Of a DNA stretch of 64,000 nucleotides, positions 34,046 through 41,410 are shown one piece after another. Position 1 is the first letter of the stretch; each line of letters begins with the position of its first letter. The translations under genes were made by a program, and so were the position numbers. The DNA comes from Caulobacterales bacterium RIFCSPHIGHO2_01_FULL_70_19. GTDB taxonomy: Bacteria; Pseudomonadota; Alphaproteobacteria; Caulobacterales; Caulobacteraceae. The notes below the pieces were generated by a model, which made no database searches, was not told the DNA's origin, and saw only the letters and a program-made list of their open reading frames with translations. The stretch lies in the NCBI GenBank assembly GCA_001794825.1, contig MGLK01000003.1, forward strand, positions 115,429-179,428. The letters run 5' to 3'.

Positions 34046-34514
34046 GCCGGCGGAGGCGGGCGAAGGCCTCCTCGAGGATCGGCCTCTGTCCGCCGTGGAT
34101 GCGCACGAGGGCGTCGGCTTCTCCGAACCAGGCGACGGCGTCGACTTCGGGAAAACGCATGCGACGGCCCGTGCCGCGCGGCCATTCCATCTCGAAGAAA
34201 CCGCTGCGGAATTCACTCAGGTCGAGGTCGGCGGCGGCCAGCCAGCAGTGCACGATCTTGCCGCCGCTGCGCACCGGGGTCAGGAGAGCTCCCGGCCGGG
34301 GAGGGGGCAGCCCGGTCTCCTCGTGAAACTCGCGAAGCGCGGCGGCTTCCAGCGTCTCCCCCGGCTCGGGCAAGCCCTTGGGGATCGACCAGGCGGCCGC
34401 GTCGCGGCCGCGCCAGAAGGGGCCGCCGGGGTGCGCCAGCAGGACCTCCGGCCCGGCCGGCCCCGATCGATGGACGAGAAGGCCGGCGCTCGCGACCGTC
34501 ACAGACGCCTCCAC
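34038..34514 (-). CDS. Nudix hydrolase
   Basis: 158 residues with a complete Nudix box GLPEPGETLEAAALREFHEE followed by TGL (Gx5Ex7REUxEExGU). It hydrolyses a nucleoside diphosphate-linked substrate, possibly a damaged nucleotide or a dinucleoside polyphosphate (the 'AWSIPKGLPEPGE' lead-in resembles diadenosine-polyphosphate hydrolases). Start GTG 34514 has no clear ribosome site. It shares a FixK-type box with the divergent hsp20, and its 3' end runs into the fixK promoter. Confidence 0.88.
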   Translation of the reverse strand: MEASVTVASAGLLVHRSGPAGPEVLLAHPGGPFWRGRDAAAWSIPKGLPEPGETLEAAALREFHEETGLPPPRPGALLTPVRSGGKIVHCWLAAADLDLSEFRSGFFEMEWPRGTGRRMRFPEVDAVAWFGEADALVRIHGGQRPILEEAFARLRRPT

Positions 34515-34588
34515 ACGCGACGCCGCAGCAGTGCACGGAACCGCCTTCCGATCCAGCGGCCGACGGCGTCCGTCGTTTCCGGCGGCTC

Positions 34589-34602
34589 TTGATCCCGATC
34601 AA
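34589..34602. promoter_or_regulatory. FixK/Fnr box, TTGATCCCGATCAA (divergent)
   Basis: Exact TTGAT-N4-ATCAA. Centre 77.5 bp before hsp20 (plus) and 81.5 bp before the Nudix gene (minus). Confidence 0.85.
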
Positions 34603-34672
34603 CGCGGCGAGCCGGGAGGCGTGGCTCATGCCCGGAGGCCCCCCGGGGCGCAGATGCCGAAAGGAACCAGCC

Positions 34673-35134
34673 ATGAACGTTCAGACGTCCCCCGCCGCGA
34701 CCACCGCACGCGGAGTCGCTCCGTTCTTCGCGCCGCTCCAGCGTGAATTCGATCGAATGCGCGCCGAACTCGGCGGCTTCGATCTGTCCGAGATGTTCGG
34801 CCCGTCGCCGCGGATGGATCTGCGCGAGTCCGATGACAGCGTCGAGCTGAGCGTCGAACTGCCGGGGCTCACCGAGAAGGACGTGAAGGTCGAGTTCCGC
34901 GACGACGTCCTCACCGTCAGCGGCGAGAAGAAGTCGACGTCGGAGTCGGAGGAGAAGGGCGTGCGGATGCTGGAACGTCGCTACGGCGCGTTCTCGCGGT
35001 CCGTGAGCCTTCCGACCGGCGTGAAGGCGGACGAGATCAAGGCGACTCTCAAGGACGGCGTGCTGACCGTCGTCGCGCCTTTCGACCCCGCCGCCGGCGG
35101 CCGCAAGGTCGAGATCCAGGTCAAGGGCGCCTGA
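34673..35134 (+). CDS. Small heat-shock protein, Hsp20 family
   Basis: 153 residues. The alpha-crystallin domain is at about 45-140, including 'ELPGLTEKDVKVEFRDDVLT' and 'LKDGVLTVVAP'. The C-terminal tail KVEIQVKGA carries the I-x-V anchor. ATG 34673 with GAAAGGAA upstream. It is more HSP16-like and shorter than the copy at 4613. Upstream is an exact FixK-type box, so expression is probably driven by low oxygen rather than by RpoH; downstream, 10 bp away, is a broken host-attachment-like gene. Confidence 0.92.
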   Translation: MNVQTSPAATTARGVAPFFAPLQREFDRMRAELGGFDLSEMFGPSPRMDLRESDDSVELSVELPGLTEKDVKVEFRDDVLTVSGEKKSTSESEEKGVRMLERRYGAFSRSVSLPTGVKADEIKATLKDGVLTVVAPFDPAAGGRKVEIQVKGA

Positions 35135-35144
35135 GGTCGGACGG

Positions 35145-35588
35145 ATGGAGCTCACGGGATCAAGCCTTCTGGTGGTCGCCGACGGCCGCCGCGCGCGGCT
35201 CTTCGAGGAACGCCGCCGCGGCGGACCGTTGATCGAGATCACCGCGTAACTGGGAGATCTGGGGACGCATTTCCCGCATGCGACCGCCTTTCGGGGGCGG
35301 GTGCACGACCGGCTTGGTCCCGCCTCCCACACGCCCGCGGAGATCACGCCGGCCGAACGCCGCGAGGCCGACTTCCTCGAGCTGGTCGCCGAGCGAAGCG
35401 CCCGTCTGCTGCGCGGCGGCGGTCACCGGGACCTGGTGCTGATGGCCGCGCCGCGGGCCCTCGGGCTGCTCCGCCAGTCGCTGGGCCGGGCGGGGGTCCG
35501 GGTGGCCCTGGCCGAGGCGAGGGACCGTCTCGTGGAATCCCCGGAGATCCTGCGCGAGCGGCTGCGGGACCTCAGGCGGGACGCGTGA
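35145..35588 (+). pseudogene. Host attachment protein-like gene with an in-frame stop codon
   Basis: The frame starting at ATG 35145 begins 'GSSLLVVADGRRARLFEE' and continues past a TAA at 35247-35249 into 'THFPHATAFRGRVHDRLGPA', 'RREADFLELVAERSARLL' and 'LVLMAAPRALGLLRQSLG'. The joined product (about 147 residues) matches the small Host_attach family seen in Agrobacterium and many stress operons. The codon context fits a CAA (Gln) to TAA change at residue 35. A sequencing error or readthrough is possible. An internal start at GTG 35301 would leave a 95-residue fragment. It lies in the hsp20 operon. Confidence 0.72.
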
Positions 35589-35592
35589 CGCG

Positions 35593-35618
35593 GGGCCCTT
35601 GATCCGGATCAAGGGCCC
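35593..35618. repeat. 26-bp perfect palindrome containing a FixK-type box
   Basis: The box is flanked by GGGCCC on both sides, so the whole of 35593-35618 reads the same on both strands. Followed by TTTCG, it may also act as a terminator of the upstream operon. Confidence 0.85.
35599..35612 (+). promoter_or_regulatory. FixK/Fnr box, TTGATCCGGATCAA
   Basis: Exact consensus and fully palindromic; centre 75.5 bp before the dodecin ATG. Confidence 0.88.
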
Positions 35619-35680
35619 TTTCGCTCGCGGGGTCCAGTGTCGTCCTGCTCGGCGAACGCCGATGGATAAGGGAGCCCGCC

Positions 35681-35890
35681 ATGACCATGCTGAAAGTAAT
35701 CGAGGTGCTCGCGGAGTCCGGGGACAGTTGGGAGGACGCCGCGCAGAAGGCTGTGGCGGAAGCCTCGGAAACCCTGCGCCACGTGCGGTCGATCTACCTC
35801 GAAAATCTGCAGGCCACCGTCGAGAACGGCCGCATCGCCCGCTACCGGATCAACGCGAAGATCACCTTCGCGCTGGACGGCGGCGACTAG
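35681..35890 (+). CDS. Dodecin family flavin-binding protein
   Basis: 69 residues, the normal length of dodecin, which forms a hollow dodecamer storing flavin or its breakdown products. 'KVIEVLAESGDSWEDAAQKA' followed by 'AEASETLRHVRSIYLENLQA' is the classic beta-alpha-beta pattern, with 'YRINAKITFALD' as the last strand. The flavin-stacking tryptophan W17 is present. ATG 35681 has AAGGGAG upstream. An exact FixK-type box precedes it, so it probably handles free flavin when flavoprotein turnover changes at low oxygen. Confidence 0.92.
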   Translation: MTMLKVIEVLAESGDSWEDAAQKAVAEASETLRHVRSIYLENLQATVENGRIARYRINAKITFALDGGD

Positions 35891-35893
35891 TCC

Positions 35894-35918
35894 GACGGCG
35901 ACGGATCGCTCCGCCGTC
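35894..35918. terminator. Hairpin between the convergent dodecin and alcohol dehydrogenase genes
   Basis: GACGGCG (35894-35900) pairs with CGCCGTC (35912-35918) across an 11-nt loop in the 39 bp gap. Lacks a T tract on either strand. Confidence 0.35.
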
Positions 35919-35929
35919 TCCGGCGCAAC

Positions 35930-36922
35930 CTAGGGAACAAGCACCGCCGCGCCGGCGAAACGGCCATGGCGCAGATCGTCCAGGGCTTCATTCGCCCGCT
36001 CGAGCGGATACGCCGCCGTGTGCGGGCGCACGCCCGCCTCAAGCGCCATCGGGAGGTAGTCGAGGGCGTCCTGGCGCGTGAGGTTGGCGACCGAAGCCAG
36101 CGTGCGCTCGCCCCACAGACGCGCGTATGGCATGGCCGGGATGTCGCTCATGTGGATCCCGCCGCAGATCACCGCACCGCCCTTGCGGACAGCGCCGAGC
36201 GCGAGCGGGACCAGCTCCCCGACCGGGGCGAACAGGATGGCCGCGTCGAGTTGCTCCGGGGGCGGAACGTCGGACGGGCCGGCCCAGGCGCAGCCGAGTT
36301 CGCGTGCGAGCGCGGCGGCCGCCTCGTCGCCCCGACGGACGAAGGCGAAGACCCGCTGGCCGCGCCAGATCGCCAGCTGGGCCAGCAGATGCGCGGCGGC
36401 CCCGAAACCGTAGAGCCCGAGAGCGTCCACCTCCCGGTTCGCGCAGGCGGCCCGCCAGGCGCGGAATCCGATCAGGCCGGCGCAGAGCAGGGGGGCGCAT
36501 TCCGCGTCCGACAGACCCGGGGGCAGGGGGAAGCAGTAGCTTGCGTCGACGACGACCTTGTCCGCGTAGCCCCCGTCGCGGGTCCAGCCGTGAAACTCCG
36601 CCCGGTCGCACAGGTTCTCGCGCCCCTCCCGGCAATAGCGACACCGTCCGCAGGTCCAGGCCAGCCAGGCGGCGCCGAGGCGATCGCCGACGCGCACGTC
36701 CGTGACGCCGGCGCCGATCGCCTCGACCACGCCGACGATCTCGTGTCCCGGGACGATCGCCGGGCGGCGGGCGGGGAGCTCGCCGTCCAGCACGTGCAGG
36801 TCGGTGCGGCAGACGCCGCAGGCCTTCACCCGAAGCCGCACCTGCCCGGCCGCCGGCGCGGGATCGGTCCGGACTTCGGGCCGGAGAGGGCCGCCGGGGT
36901 GGCGCAGCGTCATGGTCCGCAT
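35930..36922 (-). CDS. Zinc-dependent alcohol dehydrogenase (AdhA-like)
   Basis: Medium-chain dehydrogenase, 330 residues from ATG 36922. Catalytic zinc ligands are in CGVCRTDLH and GHEIVG, structural zinc cysteines in [15 protein letters not shown]. The Rossmann region is [16 protein letters not shown]. It probably reduces aldehydes to alcohols with NAD(P)H, a way to regenerate cofactor at low oxygen. No ribosome site precedes either ATG 36922 or ATG 36913; the box spacing of the other genes favours the shorter one (50.5 against 41.5 bp). It is divergent from the FPASDP-Usp operon. Confidence 0.9.
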   Translation of the reverse strand: MRTMTLRHPGGPLRPEVRTDPAPAAGQVRLRVKACGVCRTDLHVLDGELPARRPAIVPGHEIVGVVEAIGAGVTDVRVGDRLGAAWLAWTCGRCRYCREGRENLCDRAEFHGWTRDGGYADKVVVDASYCFPLPPGLSDAECAPLLCAGLIGFRAWRAACANREVDALGLYGFGAAAHLLAQLAIWRGQRVFAFVRRGDEAAAALARELGCAWAGPSDVPPPEQLDAAILFAPVGELVPLALGAVRKGGAVICGGIHMSDIPAMPYARLWGERTLASVANLTRQDALDYLPMALEAGVRPHTAAYPLERANEALDDLRHGRFAGAAVLVP

Positions 36923-36956
36923 GTGAAGGAAACTGCCATCGCGGCGTGCGGGGTCC

Positions 36957-36970
36957 TTGATGCGGATCAA
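36957..36970. promoter_or_regulatory. FixK/Fnr box, TTGATGCGGATCAA (divergent)
   Basis: Exact TTGAT-N4-ATCAA between the alcohol dehydrogenase (minus) and the 61-residue gene (plus, 54.5 bp from the centre). Confidence 0.82.
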
Positions 36971-37017
36971 GGCGCTCCGCCGGCCAGCGGGTGAAACTTC
37001 CTGATCTGGAGGAGACC

Positions 37018-37203
37018 ATGTCCCGCCGCCTGACCCGCCCGGAGGAAACCGGAGACAGCGCCCTCGACGCGGCGCTGGCGGCCTCCTTCCCCGCCAGCGA
37101 TCCCGTCGCTGCGCTGGAGCCGGCGGCCGAGCGAGCCCGCATTCCTCCGCAGCGGCGCGTGCGGGTCCGTGTCCAGACGCCGAAGACGGAGCAAAAACCG
37201 TGA
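37018..37203 (+). CDS. Small FPASDP-motif protein (61 aa)
   Basis: 61 residues, mostly disordered and basic at the end (RRVRVRVQTPKTEQKP). The core 'SALDAALAASFPASDPVAAL' holds the FPASDP motif shared with the tail of the NDUFS4-like protein at 10131. Small proteins with this motif are common in stress clusters; their role is unknown. ATG 37018 has GGAGGAG and a FixK-type box upstream. Its stop overlaps the GTG start of the next Usp gene. Confidence 0.78.
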   Translation: MSRRLTRPEETGDSALDAALAASFPASDPVAALEPAAERARIPPQRRVRVRVQTPKTEQKP

Positions 37204-38048
37204 CCTACAGAAGCATCCTCACCGTGGTCGACGGCACTCGGTGGGCCGAGAACCGCGCCCACGTCGCCGCCGGACTCGCCGCCCGGTTCGGCGCGCGGCT
37301 GACGGGCGCCTTTCCGCGGCCGGCGCCGCCGGTGTCGGCCTGGGACGAGCCGCTGGACTGGGGCCTGACGCCCTCGATCCCGCCCGCCCTGTCGCCCGAG
37401 GCGGTCGCCGCCCACGAGCGCCGCAGCGACGCCCAGGCGGAGGATGCGCGCATGGCGTTCGAGGCGGCGGCCGACCAGGCCGGCTGTCGGTCAGACTGGC
37501 TGACCGTGTCGGGAGAGAGCGCCGCCGGAGCCCTCCAGCTGATGCGCCGGACCGATCTCGCCGTCCTTCCGACCGGGCGGCTCCCGACGATCGGCCAGAC
37601 CGGAACGAGCGCCGCCGACCTTGTGCTCGACAGCGGAGGGCCGGCCCTGCTGCTGCCGGATCGCACGACCGGTCCGCTTCCGGGGCGCCGCATCCTCGTC
37701 GCGTGGAACGGCAGCCGGGAGGCGGCCCGCGCGCTGCGCGACGCCTGGCCGTTCCTGATGATCGCTGAGGCCGTCCGCGTCGTGCTGGTCCGGCCCGCTG
37801 AGGCCGAGGAGCCGGACAGTCTTCTGCAACGCTGGTTCGAGGACCACGGCCGCCCGGTCGAACTCGTCGTCGTGCGCGAGCCCGACGCCGGGGCGGCGGA
37901 CGCCTTGCGGGCCGAGGCGGAAGCGGCGGGCGCCGACCTGATCGTCATGGGCCTGTACGGCCGCTCGCGCCTTCGCGAAACCATCCTCGGCGGCGTGAGC
38001 CGGTCGCTCCTCGACAGCGCCGGCGTACCCCTCCTCGTGACCCACTGA
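37200..38048 (+). CDS. Universal stress protein, two UspA domains
   Basis: 282 residues. The N-domain 'YRSILTVVDGTRWAENRAHV' lacks the nucleotide loop; the C-domain begins 'RRILVAWNGSREAARALRDA' and ends 'MGLYGRSRLRETILGGVSRS', a full ATP-type loop. Start GTG 37200 overlaps the stop of the FPASDP gene (GTGA). It heads a probable operon with a phosphoribosyltransferase and PEP synthase, all from the FixK-type box at 36957. This grouping of Usp with PEP synthase recurs in anaerobic-response clusters of other Proteobacteria. Confidence 0.92.
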   Translation: MTYRSILTVVDGTRWAENRAHVAAGLAARFGARLTGAFPRPAPPVSAWDEPLDWGLTPSIPPALSPEAVAAHERRSDAQAEDARMAFEAAADQAGCRSDWLTVSGESAAGALQLMRRTDLAVLPTGRLPTIGQTGTSAADLVLDSGGPALLLPDRTTGPLPGRRILVAWNGSREAARALRDAWPFLMIAEAVRVVLVRPAEAEEPDSLLQRWFEDHGRPVELVVVREPDAGAADALRAEAEAAGADLIVMGLYGRSRLRETILGGVSRSLLDSAGVPLLVTH

Positions 38049-38098
38049 GTCGGCCGCGTCGCTTCGGACGCGACCGCCCTTCGCTACGGAGACCGCCG

Positions 38099-38755
38099 TT
38101 GAGATCCCCTCCCGACTTCAGAGACCGCGCCGAGGCCGGCCGCCGCCTCGGCGAAGCGCTGGCCGAGCGGAAGGAGACCGACGTGCTGGTCTACGCCATC
38201 CCGCGCGGCGGCGTCCCGGTCGCCCTGGAGGTGGCCCGGGCCCTCGACGCCCCTCTCGACCTGGTGCTGGCGCGGAAGATCGGCGCCCCCGGCAACCCCG
38301 AGCTGGCGCTGGCGGCGGTGATCGCCGGGGCGCGGCCGCGAACCATCATCAACGAGGAGGTCGTCCGCCACAGCGGCGCCGCCCCGGACTATCTGGAGCG
38401 GGAGCGCGCCGCCGCGCTCGCGGAGATCGAGCGACGGCGGCGGGTCTATCTCGGCGATCGTCGCCCGCTGGACCCCGCCGGCCACGCCGTGGTGCTGGTC
38501 GACGACGGGCTGGCCACAGGCGCCACGGCGCGCGCCGCCGCCGCCGGCCTGCGGGCCCAGGGCGCCCGCCGCATCGTCCTCGCCGTGCCCACCGCCCCCC
38601 GATCGCTGATCCGCGCCCTGAGGTCCGAGATGGACGAGGTGGTGTGCCTGCGGGACTCGGATGATTTCGCGTCGGTCGGCGAGGCCTACGCCGACTTCCA
38701 CCAGGTCGATGACGATGAGGTCGTGGCCTGCCTCGCCGCGGCGCGCGCCGGATGA
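38099..38755 (+). CDS. Phosphoribosyltransferase family protein
   Basis: 218 residues with the type I PRTase fold. The PRPP loop is 'VVLVDDGLATGATARAA', preceded by 'VYAIPRGGVPVALEVARAL', the second conserved loop of the ComF-distant group that often sits beside Usp and erythromycin-esterase-like genes. No nucleobase specificity can be told. Start TTG 38099 with GGAG upstream; alternative starts are not evident. Its stop overlaps the start of PEP synthase (ATGA), so co-translation is likely. Confidence 0.86.
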   Translation: MRSPPDFRDRAEAGRRLGEALAERKETDVLVYAIPRGGVPVALEVARALDAPLDLVLARKIGAPGNPELALAAVIAGARPRTIINEEVVRHSGAAPDYLERERAAALAEIERRRRVYLGDRRPLDPAGHAVVLVDDGLATGATARAAAAGLRAQGARRIVLAVPTAPRSLIRALRSEMDEVVCLRDSDDFASVGEAYADFHQVDDDEVVACLAAARAG

Positions 38756-41184
38756 ACCGGGCTCCGCACGGAGCGCCGCCCCCGACGGACTGGGTGGCGA
38801 CGCTGGACGAGGTCGGGCTGGACGACCTGCCGAGGGTCGGCGGCAAGACCGCTTCGCTCGGGGAGCTGCGCCGGCTGCTGCATGACGCAGCGGTGTCCAC
38901 GCCCGACGGCTTCGCCCTGACCGCCCGAGCCTATCGCGACGCCCTCGACGCGGCCGACGCCTGGTCCGAACTCTCCGCCCTGTTCGCCAGGCTCGACGTC
39001 CAGGACGTCGCCCAGGTCGCCGTCTGCGGAATGAAGGCCCGGGACATCGTCTACCGCGCCACCGGCGGCGCGGCCCTGAGGCAGGCGATCGCCGCCGCCT
39101 ACCGGGCGATGACGGGGGGCTCCGGGAGTCTCCCGCGGGTGGCCGTGCGCAGCTCCGCCACCGCCGAGGACCTTCCGGGCGCCAGCTTCGCCGGGCAGCA
39201 TGACAGCTATCTGCACGTCAGGGGCGAGGCCGCCGTTGTCGAGGCCTGTCGGCGCTGCTTCGCCTCGCTGTTCACCGATCGCGCCATCGTCTACCGGGCC
39301 CGGAACGGCTTCGACCACCTGATGGTCGCCCTGTCCGTCGCGGTGATGCGGATGGTCGACGCCGACCGCGGCGCCAGCGGCGTCGCCTTCACCGTCGATA
39401 CGGAGACGGGTTTCCCGGACGTGGTGTTCATCAGCGGCGCCTGGGGGTTGGGCGAGGCCATCGTCCAGGGCCGGGTGTCGCCGGACGAGTTCCATGTCCA
39501 CAAGCCCACCTTCCGCGCCGGCGCCCGCGCGGTGCTGCGGCGCACGCTCGGCGCGAAGCAGATCCGCCTCGTCCGGCCGACGCGCCGCTCGGAGGACGGC
39601 CGGCTGGTCGAGCGCGCCGTGCCGAAGCGCGACCGCGAACGCTTCTGCCTTTCGGACGACGAGGTCCTGGCGCTCGCCGGAGCCTCCCTGGTCATCGAGG
39701 ACCACTATTCGCGCAAGGCTGGCCGCTGGACGCCCATGGACATCGAGTGGGCGCGGGACGGCGGCGACGGTCGCCTCTACATCCTGCAGGCGCGGCCGGA
39801 GACGGTCGCCAGCCGCCGCACGCCCGGCGCCGTCGAAACCCGCCGGCTGAAAACCGTTCCCGACGCGGCGCTCGTCTCCGGGCGGGCGGTGGGGCAGGGG
39901 GTCGCCACGGGGCGGGTGCGGGTCGTCGCGACGGCGGCGGATCTGGAGGCCTTCAGGCCCGGCGAGGTGCTGGTGGCGCGCACCACCAGTCCCGACTGGC
40001 TCCCGGCCATGCGCAACGCCGCCGCCATCGTCACGGACCAGGGCGGGCGGACCTGCCACGCCGCCATCGTTGCGCGGGAGCTTGGCATTCCGGCGGTGGT
40101 GGGCGCCGGGGAGGCCACGAGCCGGCTGACGCCCGGACTTGAGGTGACGGTCAGCTGCGCCGAGGGCGAGGAGGGCGCGGTCTACCCCGGCCGGTTGCCG
40201 TTCACCGTCGAGCGGCTGGAGCTCGCGAGCCTGCCCCGCACCCGGACCGGCGTCATGCTCAACCTGGCGCAGCCCGACGCCGCCTTCGCCGCCGCCGCGC
40301 TGCCCGCCGCCGGCGTCGGACTGGCGCGGATGGAGTTCGTCATCGGCGAGATGATCGGCGTGCATCCGATGGCGGCGGCGCATCCGGAACGGATCGCCGA
40401 CCGCGAGCGACGGGCCATCGCCCGCCGGCTGCAGGCGGACGAGACGCCGCGCAGCTGGTTCGTGCGCCGGCTGTCGGAAGGCGTCGGTTCGATCGCCGCG
40501 GCCTTCTATCCGCGGCCGGTGATCGTGCGGCTGTCGGACTTCAAGACCAATGAGTACGCGGCGCTTCTGGGCGGAGCCCCGTTCGAGCCGGTCGAGGAGA
40601 ACCCGATGCTCGGCTTCCGGGGCGCGTCCCGCTACGCCCATCCCCGCTACGCCGACGGCTTCGCCCTCGAGTGCGAGGCGCTGGTGCGGGCGCGGGAGAC
40701 GCTGGGCCTGACCAACCTCCACATCATGGTCCCGTTCTGCCGCCGGGTGGAGGAGGCGCGGCGGGTGCTCGCCGCGCTCGCCGGACATGGCCTGCGGCGG
40801 GGCGACGGCGGTCTGCAGATCTACGTGATGTGCGAGATCCCCAACAACGTCATCCAGATCGACGCCTTCGCGCAGCTGTTCGACGGGGTCTCCATCGGAT
40901 CGAACGACCTTACCCAGCTTGTGCTGGGGGTCGACCGGGATTCGGCGGACGTGGCTTTCGACTTCGACGAACGCGACCCGGGCGTGCTGGAGATGCTGAA
41001 CCAGGCGGTGGCCGGGGCGCGGCGCAACGGCTGCGCGGCCAGCATCTGCGGCGAGGCGCCCGCCAACTATCCCGAGGTGACCGCCGCCCTGGTGCGGGCG
41101 GGGATCGACACGATCAGCGTCAATCCCGCCAGCTTTCCCCAGGTCGTCCGGTCCGTGGCGCAGGCGGAAGCCGCCACGGACTGA
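38752..41184 (+). CDS. ppsA: Phosphoenolpyruvate synthase
   Basis: Converts pyruvate and ATP to PEP, AMP and phosphate through a phosphohistidine; 810 residues. The N-terminal ATP-binding domain contains 'VGGKTASLGELRRL' and 'VRSSATAEDLPGASFAGQHD'. The swivelling phosphohistidine domain contains GGRTCHAAIVARELG. The PEP-binding TIM barrel ends with 'FFSIGSNDL'-like FDGVSIGSNDLTQLVLGVDR and ASICGEAPANYP. It would restart gluconeogenesis or limit pyruvate build-up at low oxygen. Third gene of the FixK-linked Usp operon. Confidence 0.95.
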   Translation: MNRAPHGAPPPTDWVATLDEVGLDDLPRVGGKTASLGELRRLLHDAAVSTPDGFALTARAYRDALDAADAWSELSALFARLDVQDVAQVAVCGMKARDIVYRATGGAALRQAIAAAYRAMTGGSGSLPRVAVRSSATAEDLPGASFAGQHDSYLHVRGEAAVVEACRRCFASLFTDRAIVYRARNGFDHLMVALSVAVMRMVDADRGASGVAFTVDTETGFPDVVFISGAWGLGEAIVQGRVSPDEFHVHKPTFRAGARAVLRRTLGAKQIRLVRPTRRSEDGRLVERAVPKRDRERFCLSDDEVLALAGASLVIEDHYSRKAGRWTPMDIEWARDGGDGRLYILQARPETVASRRTPGAVETRRLKTVPDAALVSGRAVGQGVATGRVRVVATAADLEAFRPGEVLVARTTSPDWLPAMRNAAAIVTDQGGRTCHAAIVARELGIPAVVGAGEATSRLTPGLEVTVSCAEGEEGAVYPGRLPFTVERLELASLPRTRTGVMLNLAQPDAAFAAAALPAAGVGLARMEFVIGEMIGVHPMAAAHPERIADRERRAIARRLQADETPRSWFVRRLSEGVGSIAAAFYPRPVIVRLSDFKTNEYAALLGGAPFEPVEENPMLGFRGASRYAHPRYADGFALECEALVRARETLGLTNLHIMVPFCRRVEEARRVLAALAGHGLRRGDGGLQIYVMCEIPNNVIQIDAFAQLFDGVSIGSNDLTQLVLGVDRDSADVAFDFDERDPGVLEMLNQAVAGARRNGCAASICGEAPANYPEVTAALVRAGIDTISVNPASFPQVVRSVAQAEAATD

Positions 41185-41185
41185 C

Positions 41186-41202
41186 GGGGCGCGCGGCGCC
41201 CC
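41186..41202. terminator. Hairpin between convergent ppsA and the DUF2892 gene
   Basis: GGGGCGC and GCGCCCC pair over a 3-nt loop, filling most of the 22 bp between the two stop codons. Likely a two-way terminator, without T tracts. Confidence 0.5.
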
Positions 41203-41206
41203 CTGA

Positions 41207-41410
41207 TCAGCGGAACGCCTGTCCCGGCCGCACGCCCAGCCGACGGAACAGCATGGCGGCGGGACAGAAGCCGGTGACCGACGCCTGCAGCAGGTTCAGC
41301 CCCACGAACACCGTCAGCCACATCCAGGCGGGATGCACCCAGTGGGTCAGGGCGACGCTGATCAGGATCATCAGGCCGGCGAACATCATCACGGCGCGGT
41401 CGAGGCTCAT
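41207..41410 (-). CDS. DUF2892 (YgaP-TM-like) inner-membrane protein
   Basis: 67 residues with two membrane helices (about 6-24 and 28-48) joined by a short turn, and the terminal 'GFCPAAMLFRRLG' motif of the DUF2892 family, which also forms the membrane part of YgaP-type rhodanese. The cysteine in that motif is conserved. The ATG overlaps the stop of the SQR-like gene (ATGA), so the two are made together. The link to sulfur handling is inferred from its partners. Confidence 0.87.
   Translation of the reverse strand: MSLDRAVMMFAGLMILISVALTHWVHPAWMWLTVFVGLNLLQASVTGFCPAAMLFRRLGVRPGQAFR

Noticed and set aside
36957..36970. TTG at 36970 as the start of the alcohol dehydrogenase
   Set aside because: It would place the start inside the FixK box and add 16 residues without similarity to the family; ATG 36922 or 36913 is preferred.
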